The position numbers and the translations under genes were made by a program. The notes under the pieces were generated by a model. It saw only the letters and a program-made list of their open reading frames with translations, had not been told where the DNA came from and did not search any database. From assembly GCA_963701955.1 (NCBI GenBank), contig OY969694.1:2604001-2668000 (forward strand): a stretch of 64,000 bases of DNA, given 5' to 3'. Each line of letters opens with the position of its first letter. Within the stretch, counting starts at the first letter, position 1. This stretch comes from Bog-473 sp963701955 (GTDB lineage Bacteria > Actinomycetota > Acidimicrobiia > Acidimicrobiales > RAAP-2). Below are positions 39,546 through 48,392 of the stretch, one piece after another.

Positions 39546-40328
39546 TCAGCCTTGATTCCCAACTTCGAGGAGAATGTCGTCGAGTTGGCGCCCGAGCGCC
39601 CAACCGACATAGACAGCAAAATGCACGACGAGCTCGTGCAGCTCCTCGATCGTAAGCTCGTCGTTGCGCAGCGCTGCCTCAAGGTGGGCCCGGGTCTCCG
39701 ATGCGACACCCACGGAGGCGCAGCAACAGATACTGATGATCCTTCGATCCCTTCTGGTCAGGTGACCTTCCCTCGTCCAGATCTCCCCATAGAGGTAGTC
39801 GAGGTAGGCGCTCCGTCGGAAGGGGGTCGCTGCTGCCGGCGCTGGCTGGCCGTGCACGGCCATGTATGCCGCATCGCCTCGTGCGTGGCGTTCCTCGACC
39901 GCGACCGGGTCCGCCCACGGCGCAAATGTGATCGACGGGGTCTCCTCCCCCCGCTGGTCGGCGAGCTTGGCCGTCGCAATCGCGCCGTGCATGCTGAGAA
40001 TGGACGCCTTCGGCCAGCCCAGTTGTGTTGCGAAGTGCAGGACGAACTCATCGAACTCTTCGGGATTGACGTCACCGCTGTTGAGGGCGGCCCAGACGTG
40101 GGTCTCGATGGGAAAGGTCGAGCCCGTGAACCCAAGGCACGACAGGGTGATCCAACGACGGTCGCGAGCGGTCAGCACCCCTCGGCGCCACATTTCCCCG
40201 AAGACGAAGCCGATGACGCCCACGTCGATGTACGCCGAGGTGGGGTCGGGACTGGGCGTCGTCATGACGTGCTCGTACTCCGCACGAGCGGCTGCTTGCC
40301 GTTCGTCTCGATCTGCCCAGATGTCCAT
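39546..40328 (-). CDS. Carboxymuconolactone decarboxylase-like protein, two domains
   Basis: Intact, 260 residues, from ATG 40326-40328. Two AhpD/CMD-like alpha-helical domains: residues about 35-115 (VIGFVFGEMWRRGVLTARDR, FDEFVLHFATQLGWPKASIL) and 170-255 (YGEIWTREGHLTRRDRRIIS, LHELVVHFAVYVGWALGRQ). The CxxC of AhpD is absent, favouring the decarboxylase/lactonase side of the family over peroxidase activity. Divergent from a TetR gene, which probably regulates it together with the downstream dehydrogenase and dioxygenase. Confidence 0.85.
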   Translation of the reverse strand: MDIWADRDERQAAARAEYEHVMTTPSPDPTSAYIDVGVIGFVFGEMWRRGVLTARDRRWITLSCLGFTGSTFPIETHVWAALNSGDVNPEEFDEFVLHFATQLGWPKASILSMHGAIATAKLADQRGEETPSITFAPWADPVAVEERHARGDAAYMAVHGQPAPAAATPFRRSAYLDYLYGEIWTREGHLTRRDRRIISICCCASVGVASETRAHLEAALRNDELTIEELHELVVHFAVYVGWALGRQLDDILLEVGNQG

Positions 40329-40470
40329 TCAGTCCTCTCTGAATTCCAGCGGCTCCGGCAACAACACCCAGTTACCGGCCCCTGTCCTGTCTGAGACGGT
40401 CTTGGTGAGAAAAGCGTCTGCACTCTAAGACACTTGACTTGCCCTGTAAAGGGTGGTCTCATACCGTGTG

Positions 40471-41154
40471 ATGGTCCAGATGACGTCGGCGCCGACGATT
40501 CCCCGGTCGACCAAGGAGCAGATCGTTCTCGCGGCTGAGCAGCTCTTTGCCGAACGCGGCTACGAGGGCGTCTCGCTTCGCGAGATCGGCGCTGCAGCGG
40601 GGAGCAGCAACAACTCGGCGGTGCAATACCACTTCGGTACGAAGGAACAGCTCGTCACAGCGATCTTCGAGAACCGGCTGGGCTACATCGACGACCGCCG
40701 CTCCATCTTGATTGCACAGCTCGAGCCCCACGACATCCGGTCCTGGGTTGAGTGCTACCTCCTTCCTTTGCTCGAACAGGGCGAGATCGAAGGAAGCCAC
40801 TACATGAGCTTCATCACAGCCGTCGAGCACCAGGTCGACATTTTCGATCACCTCCCCGAACGTTTCCGAGCAAGGACACAGACTTTCCGCGAGGAGGTGG
40901 GAGTCCTTCTGACCGACGTCCCGGAACCACTGCGTTCGCACCGGATTCTTCAAGTGGTGCGCTTCAGCGTCCATGCCGCCAGCGCTCGGGAACGCGCCAA
41001 AGCACAGCGCTTCAAGGTGCTCCCATTTGCCGTGCACGTCGCCGACCTCCTCGACGGCTTGTCCGGTTTCCTGCAGGCGCCGGTGTCGAGCGTCGCGCGT
41101 GCCTCCATCCATGGGTATCCGACCGAGGCCGCCGGTCCGCCATTCCTCGTCTGA
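40471..41154 (+). CDS. TetR/AcrR-family transcriptional regulator
   Basis: Intact. ATG 40471 is preferred (MVQMTSAP); a GTG at 40453 is upstream in frame. HTH domain at residues 15-60: STKEQIVLAAEQLFAERGYE, VSLREIGAAAGSSNNSAVQY and HFGTKEQLVTAIFENR. The C-terminal ligand domain has YMSFITAVEHQVDIFDHLPE. The 142-bp gap to the divergent gene contains CCCTGTAAAGGG (40442-40453), a 12-bp element with 4-bp arms and a possible operator. Its stop TGA overlaps the next ATG (ATGA), so regulator, dehydrogenase and dioxygenase form one unit. Confidence 0.88.
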   Translation: MVQMTSAPTIPRSTKEQIVLAAEQLFAERGYEGVSLREIGAAAGSSNNSAVQYHFGTKEQLVTAIFENRLGYIDDRRSILIAQLEPHDIRSWVECYLLPLLEQGEIEGSHYMSFITAVEHQVDIFDHLPERFRARTQTFREEVGVLLTDVPEPLRSHRILQVVRFSVHAASARERAKAQRFKVLPFAVHVADLLDGLSGFLQAPVSSVARASIHGYPTEAAGPPFLV

Positions 41155-42002
41155 TGGCCTCTGACCTGCTCAGCGTGGGCTTCATCGGGCTGGGGAGCCA
41201 GGGTGCGCCGATGGCACGTCGGATCATGCAGGGCGGCTTCCCGGTGACGCTGTGGGCGAGGCGGCAAGAGAGTCTGGAACCCTTCCGCGACACCCCGGCG
41301 AGGACGTCACCGACTCCGGCAGCCCTGGCGGAAGCGTCGTCGATCGTGTGCCTCTGTGTGACCGGGGACGAGGATGTGCGGGAGGTTTCGCTGGGTGCCG
41401 ATGGAGTGTTGGCGGGCATGGCCTCGGGCGGGACCCTGGTCGTTCACTCGACGGTGCACCCCGAGACATGCATCCGTCTTCGTCAGCAGGCCGCCGAGAC
41501 TGACGTGAGCGTCCTGGACGCGCCGGTGAGCGGTGGCGGTCCCGCGGCCGAGCGAGGTGCATTGCTCGTGATGGTCGGAGGCGAAGCCGCCGCCCTGGAC
41601 CGGGTCCGCCCGGTGCTGGCGACGTTCGGCGACCCGATCGTGCACCTCGGGAACGTCGGTGCGGGACAGACGGCAAAACTGGTGAACAACCTGGTCTTTA
41701 CCGCACAGATCGCGCTCTGCCTCGAGACGTTCGCCTTCGTGGATGAGCTGGGCCTGGACCAAGGGGCCATGGCGCAGGTCTTCGAGCGTGGGAGCGGTGC
41801 GAGCCGAGCGGCGTCAATCCTTTCGGCGTCGGGCTTCGACATCAAGGGTCTCGGCCAGGTCGCTGGGACGTTGCTTCGCAAGGACGTGAACCTGATCGCT
41901 GACGTTGCACGGCGGCACGAGGTGGCGTTGCCGGACTCTGTCGGGAGGCTGGCCGAGATGGGCCTGCTCGCCTTCGGGGATGCGAAGGGGAGGTCCGAAT
42001 GA
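41154..42002 (+). CDS. NAD(P)-dependent beta-hydroxyacid dehydrogenase-like protein
   Basis: Intact, 282 residues, from ATG 41154. Rossmann motif VGFIGLGSQGAPMARRIMQG, substrate loop VLDAPVSGGGPAAERGALLV, catalytic-lysine helix GAGQTAKLVNNLVF (Lys near residue 172), and KDVNLIADVARRH. This is the 3-hydroxyisobutyrate dehydrogenase/tartronate semialdehyde reductase family, oxidising a hydroxy acid with NAD(P)+. It overlaps both neighbours by ATGA junctions. The substrate is unknown. Confidence 0.9.
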   Translation: MASDLLSVGFIGLGSQGAPMARRIMQGGFPVTLWARRQESLEPFRDTPARTSPTPAALAEASSIVCLCVTGDEDVREVSLGADGVLAGMASGGTLVVHSTVHPETCIRLRQQAAETDVSVLDAPVSGGGPAAERGALLVMVGGEAAALDRVRPVLATFGDPIVHLGNVGAGQTAKLVNNLVFTAQIALCLETFAFVDELGLDQGAMAQVFERGSGASRAASILSASGFDIKGLGQVAGTLLRKDVNLIADVARRHEVALPDSVGRLAEMGLLAFGDAKGRSE

Positions 42003-43246
42003 GCGTCGACACGCGCACGCGGTCCATCAACGGAACCGGACCGGCCGACCCTGCATCGTTCTTCGCAGGAGAGTGGCGTGAAGCGGCCGCTCGTTTCGGC
42101 ACGCGCGCCGCCGAAGACGCCGCGCGGCTTGGACTTTCACCGATCACGTTGCAGGTTGACGATGCGCAGTGGACGCTGCGACCCGGGCCCAAGGGCATCG
42201 ACGTCGTGTCGGGGACGGCCGGCGCCACCCTGGCTGTTGCTCTTGACCCGACGGCGTTCGCGGACCTCTTCTATGAGCGCCGGACGGCGCTCGGTCTGGT
42301 CATCGGCGGGCGGGTCGAGGGCGATCCGGCCTCCAACGAGGCCTTCTGCTCCTGGGATCCGGTCCTCCGCTCACTTCTCGACGGGAGAGCCGTCTACCGG
42401 CCAGGCGACGTCTCGCTGTCGGCAAGCGATGGCTCGCCGCTCGATCTCGACCGCCGGTTCCGGCTCGACCAGACGCCGACAGAAGCCGCCCATTTCCTGT
42501 CGGAAACCGGGTTTCTCCTCCTGCAAGAGGTGTTCACGGAGGCAGAGATGGACGCGGTCGATGCCGACCTGCGGTCTGCCGTCGAGGCAGCCCGGCCGGA
42601 CGACGGCACGTCGTGGTGGGCGAAGACCCGCAATGGGGAGGCGTATCCCTGCCGGATCCTCGACTTTGCAGAGCAGTCGCCCGCCCTCAGAGCGCTGATC
42701 GGCGATGACCGTTACACCTCGATCGGCGATCTGCTCGGGGACGGCCACCGACCGGGCGATCCCTTTGGCGAGCACTTCGCCGACGTGACCGCCGAAGGGC
42801 TCTTGAAGCGCGTCGACTCCGTCGAGGGCCTGGTCTGCCTTCCGTGGCACAAGGACTGCGACCGGGGCGGCCACTCCATGTTCTGTTCGGGCCTCACGAT
42901 CGGGATCTGTCTCACGCCCATCGACGACGCACACGGCGGACTCGACGTCATGGCGGGATCGCACCGGGCCAACATCGCCCGGGCGCAGATCGATCGCACG
43001 CTCGACCTGCCCGCGGTGACCTTGCGCGCCGCGCGCGGCGACCTCTCGGTGCACATGTCCTGCACACTCCATCGTTCGACGCATCCGACGAGCCGAGAGC
43101 GCCGCGTGGCCTATACCGGCTTTGCCCTCCCGCCGAGGGCGGGCGATGGCCACGCCGAAGATGCCCAAGCAGGGCTGCGGCGAGACAGGGCCACAATCGG
43201 TGGTTCGAGCGGGCGTCAGCTGTTTCAGACTGACGGTGAATCGTGA
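41999..43246 (+). CDS. Phytanoyl-CoA dioxygenase-family protein with SCP2-like N-terminus
   Basis: Intact, 415 residues. Residues 1-135 resemble a sterol-carrier/SCP2-like domain (LGLSPITLQVDDAQWTLRPG, VALDPTAFADLFYERRTALG). Residues 160-400 are the Fe(II)/2-oxoglutarate dioxygenase: SETGFLLLQEVFTEAEMDAV, VCLPWHKDCDRGG with the HxD pair, GGLDVMAGSHR and SVHMSCTLHRS with the distal His and the Arg for 2-oxoglutarate. It hydroxylates a small or acyl substrate that the coexpressed dehydrogenase may then oxidise. The SCP2-dioxygenase pairing suggests a lipid or terpenoid substrate. Confidence 0.82.
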   Translation: MSVDTRTRSINGTGPADPASFFAGEWREAAARFGTRAAEDAARLGLSPITLQVDDAQWTLRPGPKGIDVVSGTAGATLAVALDPTAFADLFYERRTALGLVIGGRVEGDPASNEAFCSWDPVLRSLLDGRAVYRPGDVSLSASDGSPLDLDRRFRLDQTPTEAAHFLSETGFLLLQEVFTEAEMDAVDADLRSAVEAARPDDGTSWWAKTRNGEAYPCRILDFAEQSPALRALIGDDRYTSIGDLLGDGHRPGDPFGEHFADVTAEGLLKRVDSVEGLVCLPWHKDCDRGGHSMFCSGLTIGICLTPIDDAHGGLDVMAGSHRANIARAQIDRTLDLPAVTLRAARGDLSVHMSCTLHRSTHPTSRERRVAYTGFALPPRAGDGHAEDAQAGLRRDRATIGGSSGRQLFQTDGES

Positions 43247-43483
43247 CCGCCGACGATCACCTTTGGCCTCTGGAGAGGTGGGGAGTTGCACCCCGCACTC
43301 CCGGTCTCACAACGTCTCTCTGATGATCGCGTCCGGCGTACGCCAGGCACAGGCGGGGTCCTGCACCACTGCTCGCCATATGACCCAGACTCGCTGCGGG
43401 ATATGGTCGCTGGAGTCTTCGGAGTAGAGCGGATTCGGTGATCGTGAGCAGCGGCGACAAGAGCCGCTGGGGGAGGCTTCGCA

Positions 43484-44998
43484 GTGGGAAGGTGCAGGGT
43501 ACGTTTCAGTCTCCGCGGAGTCTTGGGTTCGACAATCGGGTTCCTGGTGGTCCTCGCGTGCCTCGGCACCTCGCTCTCAGTTGCGGAAACGCCATCGAAC
43601 GCCGCCGCGGCGACCAAACCCGCTTCGGTCGTGCCATCGAGCGTGCCCCGTGTCGCTGTGACTGGACCCGTCGCGCCCGCATCTGGAATCGATTTGCCGG
43701 GCACGACCAGCTTCAACCTGCAGAAGGTCGGCTACGAACAGAGCGAGTATTTTGTGTCCGGCACCGCGAGCAGTTACACGAGCGCATCACCGTTGAACCC
43801 AGACGGACGATGGACCGTGACGACAGCCCACACGGCTCCGTTCAAGACTCGAATCGTTGTTTATCGTCCGATCAACCCGAAGCGGTTCGACGGAACAGTT
43901 GTCGCTGAATGGCTCAATGTGAGTGGTGGCGCCGACGCCGGTGCGGCATGGCTGACCGACCATGTCCAGATGATCCGCAGCGGCATGGTCTACGTCGGCG
44001 TCAGCGCCCAAGCGATCGGTGTCAATGGAATAAAGGGTTCCGATCCAACCCGGTACGGCACCCTCAACCACCCGGGCGACGCCTTCTCCTACAGCATCTA
44101 CCAGCAGGCCGGAGCTGCCATCCGCCGCGACGCGGGAACAGTGCTCAGCGGACTCCAACCGCGACGCGTGCTCGCACTCGGCGAGTCTCAGTCGGCGATT
44201 CGGCTCGTCACCTACGTCGACGCCCTCGGACCCGAATCCCGAGACATCTACAACGGCTACTTCGTCTACAGCAGCGCAAAGTTTGCGGGACCGTTGACAG
44301 ATGTCGATACGCCGGAGCCCACCTTCATCCGTACCGATCTCCACGTCCCGGTCATGATGTTCGAAACGGAGACGGACCTGATCGTCGGCGGCTATGCAAG
44401 CGCACGCCAGCCCCCGACCCGGTTCATTCGAGAGTGGGAGATAGCCGGCGGTGCACACTACGACTCCTATGGGCTCGGGCCGTCGATGACCGACACCGGA
44501 AACGGGAAAGGCGACGTCACGACGTTTGACACGATGATCCATCCTGTGTCGTCAACATCCACAGGGGGCATATCGTGTTCCGCGCCCTTCAACGCCGGAG
44601 CCCACACATACGAGCTGCGTGCCGCAGTCGTGGCACTCGAGCACTGGGTCGCTACGGGAAAGGCCCCACCGCAGTCGCCACGACTCGACATGGCCAGCTC
44701 GACGACACTCGTGACTGACCAAAACGGCGAGGCGGCTGGCGGAGTACGCACCCCCCAAGTGCAGGCGCCGATCGCGGTTGTTTCTGGCGTGCCGGCCGGC
44801 GGTGGCGGTTTCTGCGTCCTGTTTGGCAGGACGGTTCCTTTCACCAGCGCGAAGCTCGCCAAGTTGTACCCGACGCACGCTGCATTTGTACACAAGTGGG
44901 ACCGTGCTGTTGCCGCCGATGTTGCCGCCGGCTACCTCTTGCCGGCCGACGCAAAACACCTCGATCGAGTGGCGGCAGAGTCCACTATCGGCGCCTAA
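43484..44998 (+). CDS. Secreted alpha/beta-hydrolase-domain protein
   Basis: Intact, 504 residues, GTG start at 43484 behind a GGGAGG sequence. A signal peptide covers about residues 1-42 (GVLGSTIGFLVVLACLGTSL). The core is the alpha/beta hydrolase domain of the type often annotated only as 'alpha/beta hydrolase domain-containing': VVAEWLNVSGGADAGAAW, RVLALGESQSAIRLVTYVDA with nucleophile Ser in GESQS, VMMFETETDLIV and EIAGGAHYDSYG with the likely catalytic His. Probably an exported esterase or lactonase. The gap 43247-43483 before it shows no gene. Confidence 0.8.
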   Translation: MGRCRVRFSLRGVLGSTIGFLVVLACLGTSLSVAETPSNAAAATKPASVVPSSVPRVAVTGPVAPASGIDLPGTTSFNLQKVGYEQSEYFVSGTASSYTSASPLNPDGRWTVTTAHTAPFKTRIVVYRPINPKRFDGTVVAEWLNVSGGADAGAAWLTDHVQMIRSGMVYVGVSAQAIGVNGIKGSDPTRYGTLNHPGDAFSYSIYQQAGAAIRRDAGTVLSGLQPRRVLALGESQSAIRLVTYVDALGPESRDIYNGYFVYSSAKFAGPLTDVDTPEPTFIRTDLHVPVMMFETETDLIVGGYASARQPPTRFIREWEIAGGAHYDSYGLGPSMTDTGNGKGDVTTFDTMIHPVSSTSTGGISCSAPFNAGAHTYELRAAVVALEHWVATGKAPPQSPRLDMASSTTLVTDQNGEAAGGVRTPQVQAPIAVVSGVPAGGGGFCVLFGRTVPFTSAKLAKLYPTHAAFVHKWDRAVAADVAAGYLLPADAKHLDRVAAESTIGA

Positions 44999-45166
44999 CG
45001 CAAGACCACACGGGTATCCGGTTGTGCCGGAACCTTGACTCAGTGAACTCGAATGTAGAGCGAAATGGCCTCCTGACCGCCTACAGGTCAACCGACCGGA
45101 GGGGTGTCTCTCATCGCCGGATAGCCCTATGCCTCACCACAACCCTGGCGCTAACCTCAATTGCCG

Positions 45167-45610
45167 ATGCCACTGAACGTGGGGACCGAAGAAGGTCGGA
45201 AGCGTGAGCAGCCGCCTCCATGGTTCTGGCCTTCGGGCTTGCTTCTGATGGTCGGCCTCTTGGTGTGTGCGACCATCGGTTGGTTCACACTCGTCGCACC
45301 TGTATGGCGATTGGCCAACTCGGGCGATCAAGGCAACGGTCTCTTCAACATTGCCTCCCCCAGCGGTGTTACGTGGAAGCCGTCGGCCAGTCAGTATTGC
45401 GGTTACCTCGGAGACTTCAACAGCCCCCAGGGACTCAATCAGACGACAACATTTATGGCGGCGCTTCTGGCGAACAGTGCTCCCACCCCGGGTTCACATG
45501 CCGCCGCACTTCGCTTGTTCAACGCGGTCCAAGCCGACAAGATCACCGAAGCGGTTGTCAATGGCGTGAACAGTGCCTACACATGTCCGGCGACTTCAAC
45601 GACCAACTAG
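45167..45610 (+). CDS. Membrane-anchored protein of unknown function
   Basis: ATG 45167 (TTG at 45161 possible), stop TAG 45608-45610, 147 residues, intact. One helix near residues 20-42 (GLLLMVGLLVCATIGWFTLV), then an exported domain with ASQYCGYLGDFNSPQG and SAYTCPATS, two cysteines that may pair. No family recognised. Beyond the stop the same frame remains open and protein-like to about 45790, see the rejected items. Confidence 0.55.
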   Translation: MPLNVGTEEGRKREQPPPWFWPSGLLLMVGLLVCATIGWFTLVAPVWRLANSGDQGNGLFNIASPSGVTWKPSASQYCGYLGDFNSPQGLNQTTTFMAALLANSAPTPGSHAAALRLFNAVQADKITEAVVNGVNSAYTCPATSTTN

Positions 45611-45779
45611 CAGCCGAGCGCCATCGTTGCCTACTGCGGCCCCAACTCCATCATTGTCCGTGGGTCAGGCGGGAGTCCGGGCTGTCCCAATACGCTGGGA
45701 GAGGAATTCCACGATGTATCACCCGCGTGGGAGGTGCGAACCGAGTTCGAGTGTCGTGCTTGTGGAGACGGTCGGAAGG

Positions 45780-46172
45780 ATGCCCGTGCGACGATTGGGC
45801 TGTGCCACCGTTTCAATGATTTCTGCGCTCACGCTGACCGGTGTTGGTCTCATTGTGGTCTCACCAGTAGCGGAGGCATCCGGGTTTCATTGCTCTGAGA
45901 ATGTCAGCCGCTCGTTCGCTTACAAGAGTGGCGTGAAGGGTCAGCCTGCACCGTCGAAGGCACTCACGCACTTCCTCCGAACGGGAAGCGATGGATTACA
46001 CCTCCCGCTGAGTGGTTGGACTCATCCCTCCAAGAATCACTTCGCTTACTCGAGCCCTCAGGCGAGCATTCAAGTCACGACATACCGGGTCGCCAAGGGT
46101 TCTTACGTCGTCGTGGGGGCAACTGAATTCTGTGTAACTCGCAATCCTCTGAACGGTGGCGGCGCTCCCTGA
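45780..46172 (+). CDS. Small secreted protein of unknown function
   Basis: ATG 45780, preceded by GGAAGG; 130 residues, intact. Signal peptide about residues 1-34 (SMISALTLTGVGLIVVSPVA, cleavage after AEA). The mature part has two cysteines (FHCSENV and TEFCVTRN) likely joined in a disulfide, and beta-rich stretches (SIQVTTYRVAKGSYVVVGA). No known domain. Confidence 0.55.
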   Translation: MPVRRLGCATVSMISALTLTGVGLIVVSPVAEASGFHCSENVSRSFAYKSGVKGQPAPSKALTHFLRTGSDGLHLPLSGWTHPSKNHFAYSSPQASIQVTTYRVAKGSYVVVGATEFCVTRNPLNGGGAP

Positions 46173-46239
46173 CGCCGGCTCCGGGAGCTGCCGGGGAAGC
46201 CGCCCCTAGCGATCCAGTCGACCCGGACGTGTAGGTGAA

Positions 46240-47046
46240 TCAATCGTTACCGAAAGATGTCCCAACACCGGGCATTCCGCCCGCGTTCACCACGGTCGCG
46301 CCAGGGTGTTGTGCGCTCAGATCGAGCAGGGAGAGATTGGCAGGGGTCGTGGGCAGGTACTCGTAGGTTTGGAATTGCACGGTCTCTGGACACTGCCCCT
46401 GCTCACACGCCACGGTCCCCTGAATGAGCAGCGGGTGGTAATCGCTCTTGGCGATGTCATAGGTCGCATTGGCAAGCCCACTGCCAGCAGGTTGACCCGA
46501 CAATGACAAGACGTAGGCGGGGACTCCGTCGACGACGGCCGAACCGTCGACGTGCGCCTGGCCCGACAAGATGAGGGAGCGGATGGTGGCGGCCACATCG
46601 ACCGGCGCGTGGTTCGGAGGGCTGTATATCCCGACGTAGAGCGTGTTGGAAGCGGCGTCATAGCTGGACATCGTCGTTCCGTTCCACGCGGCCTCGTAAC
46701 CGAACTTGATGAACCGATACGAGGTTCCGGCGGCCCACAGCTCGTAGGGCTGGGCCGGACTCGACCCCACGGTGATCGTGGCGGCGACGTGAAACACCGA
46801 ACCGGGCGGCGGGGTGAGAGCGCCTTGAGCAGACGCGAGGATCGCTGCGTCGGCAGGGCTCGGGGTGCTTCCAGCTCCCAGCACAAGAGCGAGGCTGAGG
46901 CCCAACGCGGCCAGCCCCGCGGGCGTGCCAAGCGCAACCGCTCGCCTGAGGTGGCGCCGGTGATCTCGGTGGCGAACCAGGTCGGCCTCGACGGCTGTAC
47001 GCAGCTCGTGGCGGAACGACTGGAGCTCAGGTTGGAGCGTGGTCAT
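46240..47046 (-). CDS. Membrane-anchored protein paired with the ECF sigma factor
   Basis: Intact, 268 residues, ATG 47044-47046, one base after the sigma gene's stop. An N-terminal cytoplasmic segment of about 34 residues rich in His and Arg, one helix (ALGTPAGLAALGLSLALVLG) and a large exported domain (VFHVAATITVGSSPAQPYEL, SYDAASNTLYVGIYSPPNH, YVLSLSGQPAGSG) that resembles the lipoprotein-sensor/MucB-like domains of anti-sigma partners. The zinc anti-sigma motif HxxxCxxC is absent, so if it restrains the sigma factor it does so through a different N-terminus. The gene pairing is the main evidence. Confidence 0.65.
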   Translation of the reverse strand: MTTLQPELQSFRHELRTAVEADLVRHRDHRRHLRRAVALGTPAGLAALGLSLALVLGAGSTPSPADAAILASAQGALTPPPGSVFHVAATITVGSSPAQPYELWAAGTSYRFIKFGYEAAWNGTTMSSYDAASNTLYVGIYSPPNHAPVDVAATIRSLILSGQAHVDGSAVVDGVPAYVLSLSGQPAGSGLANATYDIAKSDYHPLLIQGTVACEQGQCPETVQFQTYEYLPTTPANLSLLDLSAQHPGATVVNAGGMPGVGTSFGND

Positions 47047-47047
47047 G

Positions 47048-47626
47048 TCAGAACCCTCCTAGGGCCAGATGGAGACGACGGAGCGATCGAGAGACGCGCA
47101 GGCGAGCTGCGACGGGAGTGCATTGGAGGCGCCGGGCAATCTCCCTATAGGGCCGTTCCTCGACCAAACGCAGAACGAGCAGTTCGCGTTCTGAGTCCGG
47201 GAGGTTCGCGACTTCTCGAAGGACGGCCGAGGGAAATGACAAGCGGTCGTCGACGGCCTCGAAGTCGGCGTGCACGACTGTGATCGGGAGGCCCAGACGC
47301 TCCCGAGCGCCGTACTCGACCCTTCGCTTGCGCAGGGATGACCGAAACACATTGTGAGCGATGCCATAGAGCCACGGAAGTGCGGTGCCATCGTGCTCGT
47401 CTCGGAACCGCTTTCGGCTCTGCCACGCCGCCGCAAAGACCTCGGCAGTTAGATCGGCGCCATAGTCACCCACCCGGACACTCGACCAGGCGAGGATCTG
47501 GCCTACGTGTCGGTCGTAGAGCTCGGCAAAGGCGTCAGGGTCGTCCAGGACCAACAGCTCGGCGTCCGACCGCTCAGTGCATGCGCTCACACTCTGTATA
47601 TGACAGGTCAGCGGAGAATGTGTCAC
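47048..47626 (-). CDS. ECF-type RNA polymerase sigma factor
   Basis: Intact. The first in-frame ATG is at 47624-47626; the family N-terminus suggests a later GTG (VSACTERSDAELL, about residue 13). Region 2: DPDAFAELYDRHVGQILAW, DLTAEVFAAAWQSRKRF and TALPWLYGIAHNVFRSSLRK (-10 binding). Region 4: LPDSERELLVLRLVEERPYR, EIARRLQCTPVAARLRVSR (-35 binding HTH). About 180-192 residues. Cotranscribed with the membrane protein at 46240, which probably signals to it. Confidence 0.88.
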   Translation of the reverse strand: MTHSPLTCHIQSVSACTERSDAELLVLDDPDAFAELYDRHVGQILAWSSVRVGDYGADLTAEVFAAAWQSRKRFRDEHDGTALPWLYGIAHNVFRSSLRKRRVEYGARERLGLPITVVHADFEAVDDRLSFPSAVLREVANLPDSERELLVLRLVEERPYREIARRLQCTPVAARLRVSRSLRRLHLALGGF

Positions 47627-47709
47627 GGCACCTCACAACCAGGGCTTGGCCACGCAGGCAGCCATTCTCGAGGCCCTAAGGCACTGCCCTCTCTTGCCGG
47701 GTAGGTGCG

Positions 47710-48066
47710 CTATCTATGGACGCGCAGCCAGACCTGTAAGAACCAACCCGGATCGGACCGTCGCGAAGCCGAAGCAGTGCTTGGCGGTAAGTGCTGACCG
47801 TGAAGTCGGGGAAGCCCACGGCACCGAGCGTAGGTACAGGCCAGCGCTCCGATGTCTGCGAAGACTGTTGTTGCCATACCGACCTCGGCTTCGTCGATAG
47901 TCAGACCCGCGTCCTGCAGCTGGGCCACGGCCCTGTCGGACTCGAATGCATGAGGATCGGGAGATCTGTCTCCGAGTAGCTGGTGGAACTGCCTGGATCC
48001 CGAGTGCTCTTGCTGGGTGAGGAACGTGCCTCCGGGGTGGAGCGCCCGAGCCACTTCGTCGGCCTA
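47710..48066 (-). pseudogene. C-terminal remnant of a SAM-dependent methyltransferase
   Basis: The stretch EVARALHPGGTFLTQQEHSG, then AVAQLQDAGLTIDEAEVG and TTVFADIGALACTYARCRGL reads as the second half of a class I methyltransferase (the motif after the SAM site, R.LHPGG.F). There is no start codon or SAM-binding GxGxG part: upstream of about 48066 the sequence becomes unrelated, 50 bp from the GGGCACG repeats and 126 bp from the tRNA-Phe fragment. The C-terminus also looks altered. It appears truncated by integration or excision of the neighbouring element. Confidence 0.65.
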
Positions 48067-48115
48067 CGGGTCTCGCCTCCTCCAAGTCAGAATTTGTATT
48101 GGTCCTTGTTCCGTC

Positions 48116-48133
48116 GGGCACGTGGGGTGCACG
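48116..48133. repeat. GGGCACG-type repeat pair next to a tRNA-Phe fragment
   Basis: GGGCACG at 48116-48122 followed by TGGGGTGCACGAA, a slightly diverged second unit. The same paired pattern occurs at 51855-51875 and 61347-61366, each 110-180 bp from a tRNA-Phe end. Spacing of one helical turn suggests protein binding, as at integrase arm sites. Confidence 0.45.
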
Positions 48134-48191
48134 AAGTTTGATACAGAAAACGGGCTGTCTGTTGAGGTAGCCCTTGAAGTGGGACTTTCCA

Positions 48192-48238
48192 GTGGTCGGG
48201 ACAGGCGTCGATCCGGTGACCTCACGCTTTTCAGGCGC
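48192..48238 (-). repeat. tRNA-Phe 3'-end copy, probable attachment-site remnant
   Basis: 47 bases matching 61510-61556 (the 3' half of the intact tRNA-Phe plus one flanking base) with a single mismatch at 48203. It covers the T arm and anticodon loop and stops inside the anticodon stem, so no tRNA can be made. The surrounding 270 bp (48122-48392) hold no gene. Confidence 0.85.
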
Positions 48239-48392
48239 CGACAGGGGTCCGGCCTTGGGGCACCCTCAAACTCGGACCACCCCTCGGTCGCCTGCAGCCG
48301 GAATTGGTTGCATCGACCTGACTGGGGCGTGCCGGGGTAACACGGCCAAGAACCCGGACGACTGTCTGGGAAATAATACGGTAGCTTAGGGT

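Noticed and set aside
43438..43908. A 156-residue frame starting before the secreted alpha/beta hydrolase.
   Set aside because: It overlaps the intact hydrolase frame almost entirely, is Arg-rich and has no recognisable sequence.
45611..45790. In-frame continuation after the TAG at 45608-45610 that reads like protein (AYCGPNSIIVRGSGG, CPNTLGEEF), possible readthrough.
   Set aside because: No start codon, no readthrough context and no recognised family; chance openness or a mutated end of the preceding gene is simpler. The real gene at 45780 has its own ribosome-binding site.
48192..48238. A second tRNA gene.
   Set aside because: Only the 3' part of tRNA-Phe is present; the D arm and 5' acceptor strand are missing, so it cannot fold as a tRNA. 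The same holds for 51686-51724.
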